A stretch of 41,316 bases of DNA from Nitrospirota bacterium (GTDB lineage: Bacteria > Nitrospirota > Thermodesulfovibrionia > UBA6902), in the NCBI GenBank assembly GCA_003354025.1, contig PIVU01000012.1, positions 1 to 41,316 of the forward strand, written 5' to 3'. Every line of letters begins with the position of its first letter. Position 1 is the stretch's first letter. This document shows, piece by piece, positions 25,246 through 33,079 of this stretch. The notes under the pieces were generated by a model. That model saw nothing but the letters and a program-made list of their open reading frames with translations, was not told the DNA's origin and searched no databases. The position numbers and the translations under genes were made by a program.

Positions 25246-26700
25246 CTATTTAATAAATGTTTCCAGTTCTTTAATAATTGAGGATGTATCTGACTCAACT
25301 TTCGGAGGACGAACTTTATCAAGATCTATCTTCTCCAGGTTTAACAGAGCAGGATTTTCCGGGAGTGGAATATCAGGGTAGTGGTTTTGGAAATCAGGGA
25401 ACTTCGCAGGTGATGCAGTCTCTAGAACAGCTATTATTGATCTGTCTTCTGTGAAGTACTGTCTATACCTGAAGGCCGCTGCAACTCCAATGACTCCATG
25501 GGGCTCAAGTACAAGATTATTCCTTCTCCAGAACCTGACAATATGTGCTTCAATATCTTCATTTGTAATAATATCTTCACTAAACACATCTTTTCTGAGG
25601 CTGTCGGCCACTTCCGGGGTAATACTTCTGTCACCTGCAAGTATGTCAGGAATATTATCCGGGGCTTCTCCGTAGAGAAAGAGTATTCGCTCAAGGTTTG
25701 AAGGCACTGATATGTCCATTGAATTCGCAAGAGTATGTTTGTTGCTGAGGCTGCCTATAGTTGTCCCCCTGCCTACAATATTAGCAAAAATGTTATTTGC
25801 ATTAGTGCCGGCAATAAATACTTTGACGGGAAGCCCCATTCGCTTGGCTATCAGACCGGCAGTCAGGTTCCCCAGGTTTCCTGATGGCACGGAAAAAATA
25901 ATTTCCCGGTCCGGGAACTTTTTATGTAGTTTAGACCAAACATAAAAATAGTAAATCGTTTGAGGGAGCAGTCTCCAGGCAGAGATGGAATTTGCCGAAG
26001 TCAGATTGAAGCGTTTCCTCACAGCACTGTCATTCAGTAATCGCTTTGCCAGCTGCTGGCAGTCATCAAAATTGCCATTCAGGGGAATTGCACGGACATT
26101 ATCGTGTACGGAAAGCATCTGTTTTTCCTGAACAGCAGAAACACCATTAGCAGGATAGAGGACCAGCACATTAATATTTGGCAGTTCGTGAAAGGCAGTT
26201 TGAATTGCTGCGCCTGTATCTCCTGAAGTTGCGACTATTATTGTTGCCTTCCTCTGCTTTTTGGAAAGATAACAGCTCATTAGCCGCGCAAGAAAACGTG
26301 CTGCAAAATCTTTAAAGCTGCAGGACGGACCCCTGTCGAGGCGTGCAATTACAATGCTGTTGTCATCCATGGCCTCTTCAATGGGTATGTCAATTTCACT
26401 ATAGGCACCATCGCAAATGTCAGCAAGAACAGAATCTTCGACATCTTCTAAGGGAAGAAAGTTCCTCATTATTATCCAGGCAATTTCCGGGTAGGACAGG
26501 TCTGACAATGCACTAATTGTCTCATCTGAAAAAATGGGAAGGCTTGATGGCATGAAAAGCCCGAAGTCAGGAGCAAGCCCCATTTCAAGCACCGAGTCCC
26601 AATGATAGGATTTACCCCCTTCATGATCACGGGTTGATACAAAAAGCGGATTATCTATAACAGTGTCCGGCAGCAATTGCCGAAGTTTATCGATGTCCAT
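25246..26700 (-). CDS. thrC: Threonine synthase
   Basis: A 484-aa PLP-dependent enzyme that converts O-phosphohomoserine to threonine in the cytoplasm. The N-terminal region has FVSTRDHEGGKSYHWDSVLEMGLAPDFGLFMP, the family's entry motif. The PLP lysine is Lys130 in GPSCSFKDFAARFLARLM (a GPTxAFKD variant), and IIVATSGDTGAAI supplies the phosphate loop. Later SVPSGNLGNLTAGLIAKRMGLPV and LEPHGVIGVAAAF match the fungal/proteobacterial type of ThrC. The length is as expected. The gene is transcribed away from the rhodanese gene's stop, with a 229-bp gap that shows no riboswitch. Confidence 0.95.
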   Translation of the reverse strand: MDIDKLRQLLPDTVIDNPLFVSTRDHEGGKSYHWDSVLEMGLAPDFGLFMPSSLPIFSDETISALSDLSYPEIAWIIMRNFLPLEDVEDSVLADICDGAYSEIDIPIEEAMDDNSIVIARLDRGPSCSFKDFAARFLARLMSCYLSKKQRKATIIVATSGDTGAAIQTAFHELPNINVLVLYPANGVSAVQEKQMLSVHDNVRAIPLNGNFDDCQQLAKRLLNDSAVRKRFNLTSANSISAWRLLPQTIYYFYVWSKLHKKFPDREIIFSVPSGNLGNLTAGLIAKRMGLPVKVFIAGTNANNIFANIVGRGTTIGSLSNKHTLANSMDISVPSNLERILFLYGEAPDNIPDILAGDRSITPEVADSLRKDVFSEDIITNEDIEAHIVRFWRRNNLVLEPHGVIGVAAAFRYRQYFTEDRSIIAVLETASPAKFPDFQNHYPDIPLPENPALLNLEKIDLDKVRPPKVESDTSSIIKELETFIK

Positions 26701-26929
26701 ATAAGAAAGCCTCCTTTGTAAAGGCGGTATTAAGTCAGCCGCTGTCTCTCTCTAGACTATTATATTATTCGAAGTAAGGTGAGGAGGTCAATGGTGGAGG
26801 TAACGGAAAGACATGCCTTTACCTCCGACGGTTTGTTTCTTAAGATTAGCCGTATTTATCAGAGAGGTTTACTTTAATTGAAAAGACAGTACCTGGTGAT
26901 CGAGCATTGTCCGAAATGATTAGCGGGAT
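26701..26929. other. Intergenic region upstream of thrC
   Basis: No gene is seen. A hairpin can form from GGAGGT...AAAG-acatgc-CTTT-ACCTCC at about 26797-26828, without a T run on either strand. The word TATTCGAAGTAA at 26766-26777 recurs at 31323-31334. Confidence 0.4.
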
Positions 26930-27367
26930 CTATTTTTTCAGCGATGACGATGATACCGAAAGTCCCTGTTTTTTCCAGCCGGACAGCCCGCCGAGAAGGG
27001 CTGATACCTGTTTATGACCTCTTTTTTTCAGGAGAAGCGCTGCACGAACGCTTTTCTGCTCCGCAGGTCATGTTCAGTAGAATATGATCTTCCTGTCCAG
27101 CGGCAGTTTCTCCGGGCTTGATTCAACCATGTTCAGGGGCACTGATATGGCCCCTGTAATGTGCTGCTTTGTATAGGCCTTAGAGGACCTGACATCTACA
27201 ACGATGACCGGGCTCCCCTTGTCGAGGATAGCTTTGAGGGCTTTTGGAGTGATACGGTCTACACTGTCTTGAACGGGCCGCGATGAAGTATCCGCTGCCG
27301 AAGAAAAGACAGCAAGAGAAAACAGAATGAAAATAGCTGTGAACAAGACGATGAATTTATTTCTCAT
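26930..27367 (-). CDS. Secreted rhodanese with TGA codons at both CxC active-site positions (candidate selenoprotein)
   Basis: About 145 aa if two TGA codons are read through. The signal peptide is MRNKFIVLFTAIFILFSLAVF then SSAA; the ATG at 27365-27367 fits it better than the start 36 codons upstream. The rhodanese domain shows ITPKALKAILDKGSPVIVVDVR, HITGAISVPLNMVE and DRKIIFY. Then come TGA (27074-27076), ACA, TGA (27068-27070), and the same frame continues PAEQKSVRAALLLKKRGHKQ then VSALLGGLSGWKKQGLSV to a TAG at 26930-26932. Family members read YCxCPxE here, so both TGAs fall on Cys positions 98 and 100. Downstream reading is fully intact. Reading as selenocysteine (UxU) is the simplest explanation; two precise nonsense mutations are the alternative. 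Confidence 0.75.
27031..27062 (-). promoter_or_regulatory. Candidate bacterial SECIS hairpin
   Basis: In the transcript downstream of the two UGA codons, GGAG...AAGCG-UUCGUGCAG-CGCUU-CUCC can fold into a stem with a 5'-side bulge and a 9-nt loop. The loop starts 19 nt after the second UGA and 25 nt after the first, within the spacing known for bacterial SECIS elements. The loop contains G residues but not the E. coli GGU apex. This is a hand-made fold. Confidence 0.35.
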
Positions 27368-27401
27368 ATTGACTACAGTTCTGCAAAGTTCTTTAATAAT
27401 T

Positions 27402-27947
27402 TTACTGTTTAGGTTTAGCCACCGGAACAGGCTGCTGTTCCTGGGTAATAGTATGAACTTTTTTAAGAACGTCATTCAGCTCACTGTTGCTCTTCTCCAG
27501 TTCAGTAATACGGGCATTTTCTTCCTCCTGCTTTGTTTCCAGCTGCAGTCGTGAAAATGAAAGCATGCCTTTGAGTTTGCTGATTTCCTGCTGTAATGCC
27601 GTTACCTGGGCACTATATTCTTTTTCATTGGCTTCGATAGCTGATTTTGTGTGAGCTATAACTCCTGTCAGCTTTTCTACTTCAGTTTTGAGTGCCGAAT
27701 TCTCATCCTGCGATTTTATCAGGTCTTCCTTTGCTGCTGCAATATCACGAGTGATACTTCCTTTTGTGGGTTTTGCCAGCTTTGCCTTCAGGGAGGCATT
27801 CTCTTTTTCAAGGGCATCAATCCCCTGGATCGCCTGACTTACTATTTGTTTTAATTCAGTATCAGTCTTCCCTGATGAGCATGATACGCTGAATAATGAA
27901 ATAATAATTGCCAAAATTCCAAAAAATAATACATTTTTCTTAACCAT
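27402..27947 (-). CDS. Coiled-coil lipoprotein of unknown function
   Basis: A 181-aa protein. The signal peptide MVKKNVLFFGILAIIISL ends in a lipobox FSVSC (Cys23), so it should be a lipid-anchored periplasmic protein. The remainder is nearly all heptad-like (ALEKENASLKAKLAK, EDLIKSQDENSALKTEVEKL, ITELEKSNSELNDVLKKV), predicting a long coiled coil, with a short proline-rich tail (QEQQPVPVAKPKQ). No family is recognised. It lies directly upstream of the rhodanese gene on the same strand, with its last codons 34 bp before the preferred rhodanese start, so they are probably co-transcribed. Confidence 0.82.
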   Translation of the reverse strand: MVKKNVLFFGILAIIISLFSVSCSSGKTDTELKQIVSQAIQGIDALEKENASLKAKLAKPTKGSITRDIAAAKEDLIKSQDENSALKTEVEKLTGVIAHTKSAIEANEKEYSAQVTALQQEISKLKGMLSFSRLQLETKQEEENARITELEKSNSELNDVLKKVHTITQEQQPVPVAKPKQ

Positions 27948-28152
27948 CCTGTCCCTCCAATATTTGTGTTAATTAATGTCATTTTAGTATATATGTGTAT
28001 TATATCGCAACAATCTCATATGGACAAGCTGAGTTGAGCGGGAGATCAAAACTCGCTGCTCAGGCAAGGGGTAGTAAATCATATTAGATATTAGACATAC
28101 AAATGATTCATAATATATAGTATTTTCTATAAGCTCTAGGACAATAAGGCAC

Positions 28153-30870
28153 ATGAAGAATATCTCTATCAGAAAAATACTGACCTCTAACGTTATCTCA
28201 ATATCTCCGGATATGCTGCTGGCTGATGCTGTTTCATTGATGGAAAAAAATAAAATCAGCTGCCTGGTAGTTGCTGAAAATAAGAAGCCTGCCGGCATAT
28301 TAACAGAAAGAGACCTCGTAGTTGCGCTGCATTCGAGGGTCCGCCTGGAAGGGCTTAGAATAAAAGACCTTGTAAGCGGTCCGGTCATTTCTGCGAATAT
28401 TAACATCGATGTATTCGAAGCATTGAATATTTTAAAAGCCAATCATATACGTCATCTTGTTATTACTGATTCAGACGGGGAGCTTGCAGGACTGATAACA
28501 CAATCGGACATCAGGAACTGCCTTGGCTTTGAATATTTTGTCGAAATCAAACAGATATCCAAGATAATGACCGAAAAAATAGTAACAACGATGCAAGGTT
28601 CCAACGTACAGGACGTTATTTCAACAATGGCTGAACATAAAATCAGCTGCATTGTAGTAGAAGAAGAAAGGCGTCCAATAGGCATGCTGACAGAAAGGGA
28701 CATTGTCGGCCTGCTGAAGAAGGGAACGGATATTTCCAGCCTTAAAATTGAAGAAATAATGAAATCTCCTGTTATGACGATTCTTGTTGATGCTCCTGTC
28801 CACGATGCATCCCAGGTTATGAGCCGCAATAATATCAGGAGGCTTGTAGTTGTAGATGCATCAGGCATAATAGCCGGGCTTATAACACAGTCCGATATTA
28901 TCAAGAGATTCGAGCGGCGTTACATAGAAATTTTAAAAGATATTATTCAGGAAAAAGAAGCGGCATTACAGGAAACCAGAAAGCAGCTCAGTGACAAGAT
29001 AGTCCTTGATAATATAATGCAATCTTCCATGGACAGGGCGATCATAGCATCGGACCTGAACGGCCTTATTATCTACTTCAATCCATTTGCTGAAACAATT
29101 TACGGTCTCAAGGCTGAAAAAGCGATCGGTAAAACAATGGTCGATATGTTCAGGGGTGATCCCCATGAGCAGGGCCGTATGGAAGAAGCTGTGGATAAGG
29201 TCAGGAAAGGCGAAGAGTACCGGTATGAAAGCAGTCGAACGGAAGGAGGTCGAACAAGGTATATCGAATCTGCTGTTTCAGGCATACGCAACCAGAATGA
29301 CGGACTGGCAGGATATGTACTGATGTCGCAGGACATTACAGAGCAGAAGCTGGCCAATGAAGCATTAATGAATTCTGAAAAGAAGTATCGGAATTTTGTT
29401 GATAATGCACTTGTAGGAATATTCCAGACCGATGTGAACGGTGATGTACACTTTGTGAACGATGCTCTTTTAAGTATGCTCGAATATGAATCATACGAAG
29501 ATGCAATGTCCGGAGGTATCCTGGGGAGATTTATAAGGCCGGAAAAGACAATGGAGCTGATTGAAAGTCTCAGGGAAAAAGACAAGGTTGATAATTTTGA
29601 AACAGAAATTCATACGAAAACAGGAAAATCTATTGACGTTCTGCTGTGTGCGACCATGGAAGGCGATATTGTATCGGGAGTGATGATTGACATTACCATG
29701 GTCAAGAGCCTCGAGGCGCAGCTGTTCCAGTCCCAGAAGATGGAAGCCCTCGGGACCCTTGCTGGAGGTATTGCCCATGAATTTAATAATATCCTTATGA
29801 TTATTACAACATGCGGAACACTTCTGCAGGCTGAATTAAGCAGTGATAATCCTTTAAGGGAAAACATAGACGAGATAGTAACGGCATCACGAAGGGCAGC
29901 CAAGCTTACCAGGGGCCTGCTTACATATACAAGAACGCCGATGCCCCGCAAAGATCCGACCGATGTAAATGCTCTTATAAAGAGTATGTCGGGATATCTG
30001 GCGAACATTGTCAGGAAGGACATTGAATTCAGGTTTACGACTGCCGACAGGGCGCTGCCTGTGCTGGCGGACAAGTCACAGATAGAACAGGTAATAATGA
30101 ACCTGGCAACGAACTCAATCGATTCTATGGAGAAAATGGGGACCCTGACGATCTGCTCTGAGTACGCTGCAATTGATAAGGGTTCGCCTGAAACCGAAGA
30201 CTCTCTGCCCCCCGGGGAATATGCAAAAATTTCTGTTAGTGATACAGGAACGGGAATTGAAAGGGATGCACAGAAAAGAATATTTGAGCCCTTTTATACA
30301 ACAAAGGCCGTTGGTAAGGGGACAGGCCTCGGGCTGTCAATTGTCTATGGCACGATAAAGAAGCATGATGGTCATATATTTGTAAAAAGTGAAAAAGGGG
30401 AAGGCACTATATTTAAAATATTTCTACCCTTAATGCATTTCGATGATGTCCGTGAGCACACCCAGCCTCAGTCAGCGGAAATTGGCGGTACCGGGACTAT
30501 TCTTCTTGCAGAGGATGATGAGTCGGTCCGCAAGGCCCTTGCAAAAGCTCTGGAAAGGGTGGGATACAAAATTATATCAGCCTTTGACGGAGAAGATGCA
30601 ATAAGAATGTATGAAAAGCATAAAGATGAAATTGATCTTCTGCTTTTTGATATTGTAATGCCGCGAATGAATGGCAGAGACTCATATGAAGCGATAAGGA
30701 AGATGAACCTTGATATCAAAATTATATTTATCAGCGGTTATGTAGCGGACGACGGCATTGAACGTACTATATTGGACGAAGGTACTCCGTTTATAAAAAA
30801 GCCTGTGTCCTTAAGCGAGCTTGAAGGCACGATAAAGGCCGTTCTCTGCGGGAATGAAAAATCCGGCTAA
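28153..30870 (+). CDS. Cytoplasmic hybrid histidine kinase with four CBS and two PAS domains
   Basis: A 905-aa soluble sensor with no membrane segment. Four CBS motifs occur in two pairs (about 5-125 and 135-252), each pair containing the GILTERD/GMLTERD and GLITQSD signatures. A short helix (255-285) links to PAS domain 1 (about 286-400) and PAS domain 2 (about 408-518). The HisKA region has His542 in GGIAHEFNNILM. The HATPase domain shows NLATNSIDSM, VSDTGTGIE and GKGTGLGLSIVYG. The C-terminal receiver has phospho-acceptor Asp833 in LLFDIVMPRMNG and Lys in FIKKPVS. CBS domains bind adenine nucleotides, so it may sense energy state or SAM-like ligands. No partner regulator is adjacent. Confidence 0.93.
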   Translation: MKNISIRKILTSNVISISPDMLLADAVSLMEKNKISCLVVAENKKPAGILTERDLVVALHSRVRLEGLRIKDLVSGPVISANINIDVFEALNILKANHIRHLVITDSDGELAGLITQSDIRNCLGFEYFVEIKQISKIMTEKIVTTMQGSNVQDVISTMAEHKISCIVVEEERRPIGMLTERDIVGLLKKGTDISSLKIEEIMKSPVMTILVDAPVHDASQVMSRNNIRRLVVVDASGIIAGLITQSDIIKRFERRYIEILKDIIQEKEAALQETRKQLSDKIVLDNIMQSSMDRAIIASDLNGLIIYFNPFAETIYGLKAEKAIGKTMVDMFRGDPHEQGRMEEAVDKVRKGEEYRYESSRTEGGRTRYIESAVSGIRNQNDGLAGYVLMSQDITEQKLANEALMNSEKKYRNFVDNALVGIFQTDVNGDVHFVNDALLSMLEYESYEDAMSGGILGRFIRPEKTMELIESLREKDKVDNFETEIHTKTGKSIDVLLCATMEGDIVSGVMIDITMVKSLEAQLFQSQKMEALGTLAGGIAHEFNNILMIITTCGTLLQAELSSDNPLRENIDEIVTASRRAAKLTRGLLTYTRTPMPRKDPTDVNALIKSMSGYLANIVRKDIEFRFTTADRALPVLADKSQIEQVIMNLATNSIDSMEKMGTLTICSEYAAIDKGSPETEDSLPPGEYAKISVSDTGTGIERDAQKRIFEPFYTTKAVGKGTGLGLSIVYGTIKKHDGHIFVKSEKGEGTIFKIFLPLMHFDDVREHTQPQSAEIGGTGTILLAEDDESVRKALAKALERVGYKIISAFDGEDAIRMYEKHKDEIDLLLFDIVMPRMNGRDSYEAIRKMNLDIKIIFISGYVADDGIERTILDEGTPFIKKPVSLSELEGTIKAVLCGNEKSG

Positions 30871-30874
30871 TCGA

Positions 30875-30884
30875 ACCGGCCGGT
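30875..30884. other. Short palindrome between convergent genes
   Basis: ACCGGCCGGT is a perfect 10-bp palindrome located 5 bp after the hybrid kinase stop and 21 bp before the stop of the convergent small secreted protein. It could be part of a bidirectional transcript end, but there is no loop and no T run. Confidence 0.25.
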
Positions 30885-30904
30885 CATCACTACAATATAT
30901 GCTT

Positions 30905-31156
30905 TTAGTCTGTTGAGGAACTGCCCCCCATCATTTTCATGATTAAATGCATCTTAACCAGTTTTTTCTTTTGTTCGGCAGACAGGTTTTTTTGTTTTGC
31001 CTCTGCGATAATTGTTTCCTGATTGCCGGTGCCTTCTGATACGCCGGTCTGCTTAACCGGGTGAATCCCCTTGTCAGATGTTTGCCTGCTTTCACCAGAT
31101 GCCGCTGATAAAAGAAGGGTAAGTGAAATGCATAATACTAAAATCAGTTTGCCCAT
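30905..31156 (-). CDS. Small secreted protein, unknown
   Basis: An 83-aa protein with a clear signal peptide (MGKLILVLCISLTLLLSAASG, cleavage near residues 20-22). The mature part is polar, then a lysine-rich amphipathic segment (AEAKQKNLSAEQKKKLVKMHLIMKMMGG). No family recognised. A good ribosome site (GGGGGC near the ATG is weak) is not obvious, but composition and the signal peptide support a real gene. It is transcribed convergently with the hybrid kinase. Function unknown. Confidence 0.65.
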   Translation of the reverse strand: MGKLILVLCISLTLLLSAASGESRQTSDKGIHPVKQTGVSEGTGNQETIIAEAKQKNLSAEQKKKLVKMHLIMKMMGGSSSTD

Positions 31157-31557
31157 CTTTGCCCCCTTCGGCTGGAATTAACCAGCTTAGTGTAATATTA
31201 ATTGACATATATGCATGAATTGTGCCACTTGAGAAAAGTTTGAATAATCAAGTGGTTAATTACTGTAATGTAATGTAAGATGACGTTATTTGCCCTGAAG
31301 TGCGTATTATTACGCATATGACTATTCGAAGTAAATGCATATAATCAATCAGTTCTTCTGTACTCATTTATGGCTGTTTGATTATTTGGAACCCCCTGAT
31401 GGAGTGAAAAGTGTTATGGGATATGACAATAATCATAACAATCATTTCATTATCCATATAAAGTAATAACACGTAATTTACAAATAGAGTGTCTTGAAAA
31501 AGTAGTGCTAAAGGGACAAAACTATTAAATCTATAACCTAATGTGAAGGAGATGATA
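31157..31557. promoter_or_regulatory. 400-bp intergenic region with several inverted repeats
   Basis: No gene is seen. The stretch holds CCACTTGA (31225-31232) and TCAAGTGG (31248-31255) as a perfect 8-bp inverted repeat with 15-bp spacer, three tandem TGTAA words near 31264-31279, and the hairpin TGCGTA-TTAT-TACGCA (31301-31316). It separates the divergent small secreted protein and rubredoxin genes, so these may be operators. The hexamers of a promoter could not be assigned. Confidence 0.4.
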
Positions 31558-31716
31558 ATGGATAAGTATGAATGCCCATGCGGTTATGTCTATGATCCCG
31601 CAGAAGGAGACTATGAACACGGAGTAGCACCGGGAACCTCTTTTGATGACTTGTCTGATGAGTGGGTCTGTCCTCAATGCGGAGCTGACAAAAGTATTTT
31701 TACCAAAGTCGAATAA
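31558..31716 (+). CDS. Rubredoxin with a shortened first Cys knuckle
   Basis: A 52-aa iron-sulfur-free Fe(Cys)4 electron carrier of the cytoplasm. Conserved elements are [11 protein letters not shown] (8-18), [11 protein letters not shown] and the second knuckle [10 protein letters not shown]. The first knuckle reads ECPCG, so the spacing is C6-x-C8 rather than the usual C-x2-C. The rest of the protein and a strong AAGGAG site before the ATG are intact, which argues for a functional gene. Rubredoxins serve oxygen and superoxide reductases and related stress enzymes. Its neighbours at 32370-33012 include a ferritin-like protein, consistent with such a role. It is too short for common ORF cut-offs. 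Confidence 0.9.
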   Translation: MDKYECPCGYVYDPAEGDYEHGVAPGTSFDDLSDEWVCPQCGADKSIFTKVE

Positions 31717-31729
31717 ACTGTTTATTGAG

Positions 31730-32203
31730 TTACTGCTTTTTTATCATACTGCTCAGTATAAGCAGAGTAATGCCGTTTGCAAGCAGCAGGAGATTCAGTG
31801 ACGCGCTCGCACCGTGGAGTTTCCCGAAGGTTTTTCTGAGCGAGGATTCTTCCGAAGGGGCTTGAAAAGAGTGGATCTCCTGTTTGACTTTCTTAATTTC
31901 GGGGTGCAGCTTAAATGCAATAAACAGGTTGATGATAACAGCAGAGACAACAAGAACCAGAGACAGTTTAAAGCTGAACTTTGAAAAAAGCGGACCTATT
32001 GCTAAGAGAAATATAAGCACGAGAATAGACAGTACAATGTTATAAGTAAAATAACCGGGGAAGATTTTTCCAACAATCTTCCCCGCCATATCTCTTTCAA
32101 AAGACCTGAAAATAACAGGTGTTATAATAAACGTAAAGATTGAGATTCCCCCCACCCAGAGTGAAATAACCACGTTGTAGAAGATATGCCCAATATTATT
32201 CAT
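31730..32203 (-). CDS. DUF4149/CopD-like membrane protein
   Basis: About 157 aa from MNNIGHIFYNVVISLWVGGI; the open frame reaches 40 codons further upstream, but that extension is not conserved in appearance. Four hydrophobic helices are seen (about 7-30, 50-72, 75-97 and 130-152). The first helix motif NVVISLWVGGISIFTFIITPVIF and the pairing with FGKLHGASASLNLLLLANGI fit DUF4149-type proteins. Function unknown. It resembles the membrane protein at 420-860 in topology and first-helix pattern. It is convergent with rubredoxin, 13 bp from its stop. Confidence 0.75.
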   Translation of the reverse strand: MNNIGHIFYNVVISLWVGGISIFTFIITPVIFRSFERDMAGKIVGKIFPGYFTYNIVLSILVLIFLLAIGPLFSKFSFKLSLVLVVSAVIINLFIAFKLHPEIKKVKQEIHSFQAPSEESSLRKTFGKLHGASASLNLLLLANGITLLILSSMIKKQ

Positions 32204-32369
32204 TTCTCCATTATACAGCGATACCATAAGTAGTGCTACATTTAGACAGCGTAATTTTGCCAGATAATTCATGAAGGTAGCAGATATCAGCAAGTTAAGT
32301 TCAGTAAATATGATATTCGTCATATGATTATTTCAGATTATCAATTTAACTCTATGTAGAGGAGGGAAA

Positions 32370-32618
32370 ATGATAGACCTGAAGAAATATGAGGACGATC
32401 TGATAAACCTTGGCGGTCAGTATTTTGTAAAAGATATTCGATATATTCCGGACTTAATGTCTTGGGCAAAGGAGACTGATCAGGGGCTGGCAGAACCCTA
32501 TTCCGCTATGAAGCTCATTGCCAATCCGGAGCTTGTGAGAGACTTTTGTTTTATAAACGTTAACAGGAAAAAAGGAGGAGATAAGTATGACATTACCGGA
32601 AAACAGAAAGCATTTTGA
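32370..32618 (+). CDS. Small soluble protein, unknown
   Basis: An 82-aa protein with a strong GAGGAGGG ribosome site 4-8 nt before its ATG. It starts MIDLKKYEDDLINLGGQYFV and contains an amphipathic helix ending in IPDLMSWAKETDQGL. No family recognised. Its last 32 nt overlap the ferritin-like gene, whose AAGGAGG ribosome site lies inside this ORF, so the two are probably coupled. The C-terminal 15 residues coincide with that overlap and may be unconstrained. Confidence 0.7.
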   Translation: MIDLKKYEDDLINLGGQYFVKDIRYIPDLMSWAKETDQGLAEPYSAMKLIANPELVRDFCFINVNRKKGGDKYDITGKQKAF

Positions 32619-33012
32619 AGAGCTCATTAAAAAGTGGATCATTTTGGAGGATAGTACGATCGAAGCCTCAAGTGATTTAATAGGCAATAGTACTAATCCT
32701 ATCGTTAAAGCAATCATTGATCTGGTTAAAATGGATTCTCAAAAACATAAGCGCATTTTGGAAACAATCCGCCTGAGTCTTGATACAGCGGTTACTTTCA
32801 GCACTGATGATTTGCAGGTAGTCGGTTCTTTTATTGAAAAACATGCTGCAATGGAAAAGAACGCTGTTGAGACTGCGGAGCAGGCAGTGCAAATGAGCAG
32901 TTTGCCCATTCCAAAATTCCTGTTAGAACAACTGCTCCAGGATGAAAAAAACCATGATGCTTATATGCATGAGTTGAATGAGATAAAAGGTTATATGGCC
33001 GCAGATACATAA
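32587..33012 (+). CDS. Ferritin-like four-helix protein
   Basis: A 141-aa soluble all-helical protein. Acidic and histidine residues recur in the positions expected of a ferritin-like bundle: EDSTIEASSDL, DSQKHKRILETI, FIEKHAAMEKNAVETAEQA and LQDEKNHDAYMHEL. These E/D-x2-H patterns could form a diiron site, although I cannot align them to a known subfamily (rubrerythrin-like or DUF2202-like are options). It shares the operon with the 82-aa protein and is near rubredoxin, a common electron donor for rubrerythrins. An iron or peroxide-related role is likely by context. The end is close to a palindromic repeat. Confidence 0.75.
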   Translation: MTLPENRKHFEELIKKWIILEDSTIEASSDLIGNSTNPIVKAIIDLVKMDSQKHKRILETIRLSLDTAVTFSTDDLQVVGSFIEKHAAMEKNAVETAEQAVQMSSLPIPKFLLEQLLQDEKNHDAYMHELNEIKGYMAADT

Positions 33013-33026
33013 GATCTATTTTATAT

Positions 33027-33058
33027 GTAAGGGGCGAGGCGCTGCCTCGTCCTTATAC
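33027..33058. repeat. Degenerate palindromic repeat (REP-like)
   Basis: GTAAGGGGCGAGGC and GCCTCGTCCTTATAC pair across a short GCT loop, with two mismatches in the outer arm. It falls between the convergent ferritin-like and YceI genes, where it may also end both transcripts. It shares arm composition with the family at 379-406. Confidence 0.6.
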
Positions 33059-33079
33059 GCGTTTATTAATTAATGTATA

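Noticed and set aside
26797-26828. Hairpin between thrC and the rhodanese gene considered as terminator or riboswitch
   Set aside because: No T run on either strand, weak stem with bulge, and no resemblance to a known riboswitch.
27074-27475. The rhodanese considered as an ordinary truncated protein ending at FY
   Set aside because: The following sequence in the same frame is perfectly rhodanese-like, so stopping there would cut the domain at its active site.
26766-31334. The 12-mer TATTCGAAGTAA at 26766-26777 and again at 31323-31334
   Set aside because: Two copies of a 12-mer in AT-rich gaps could be chance or a small relic; contexts differ and no third copy was found.
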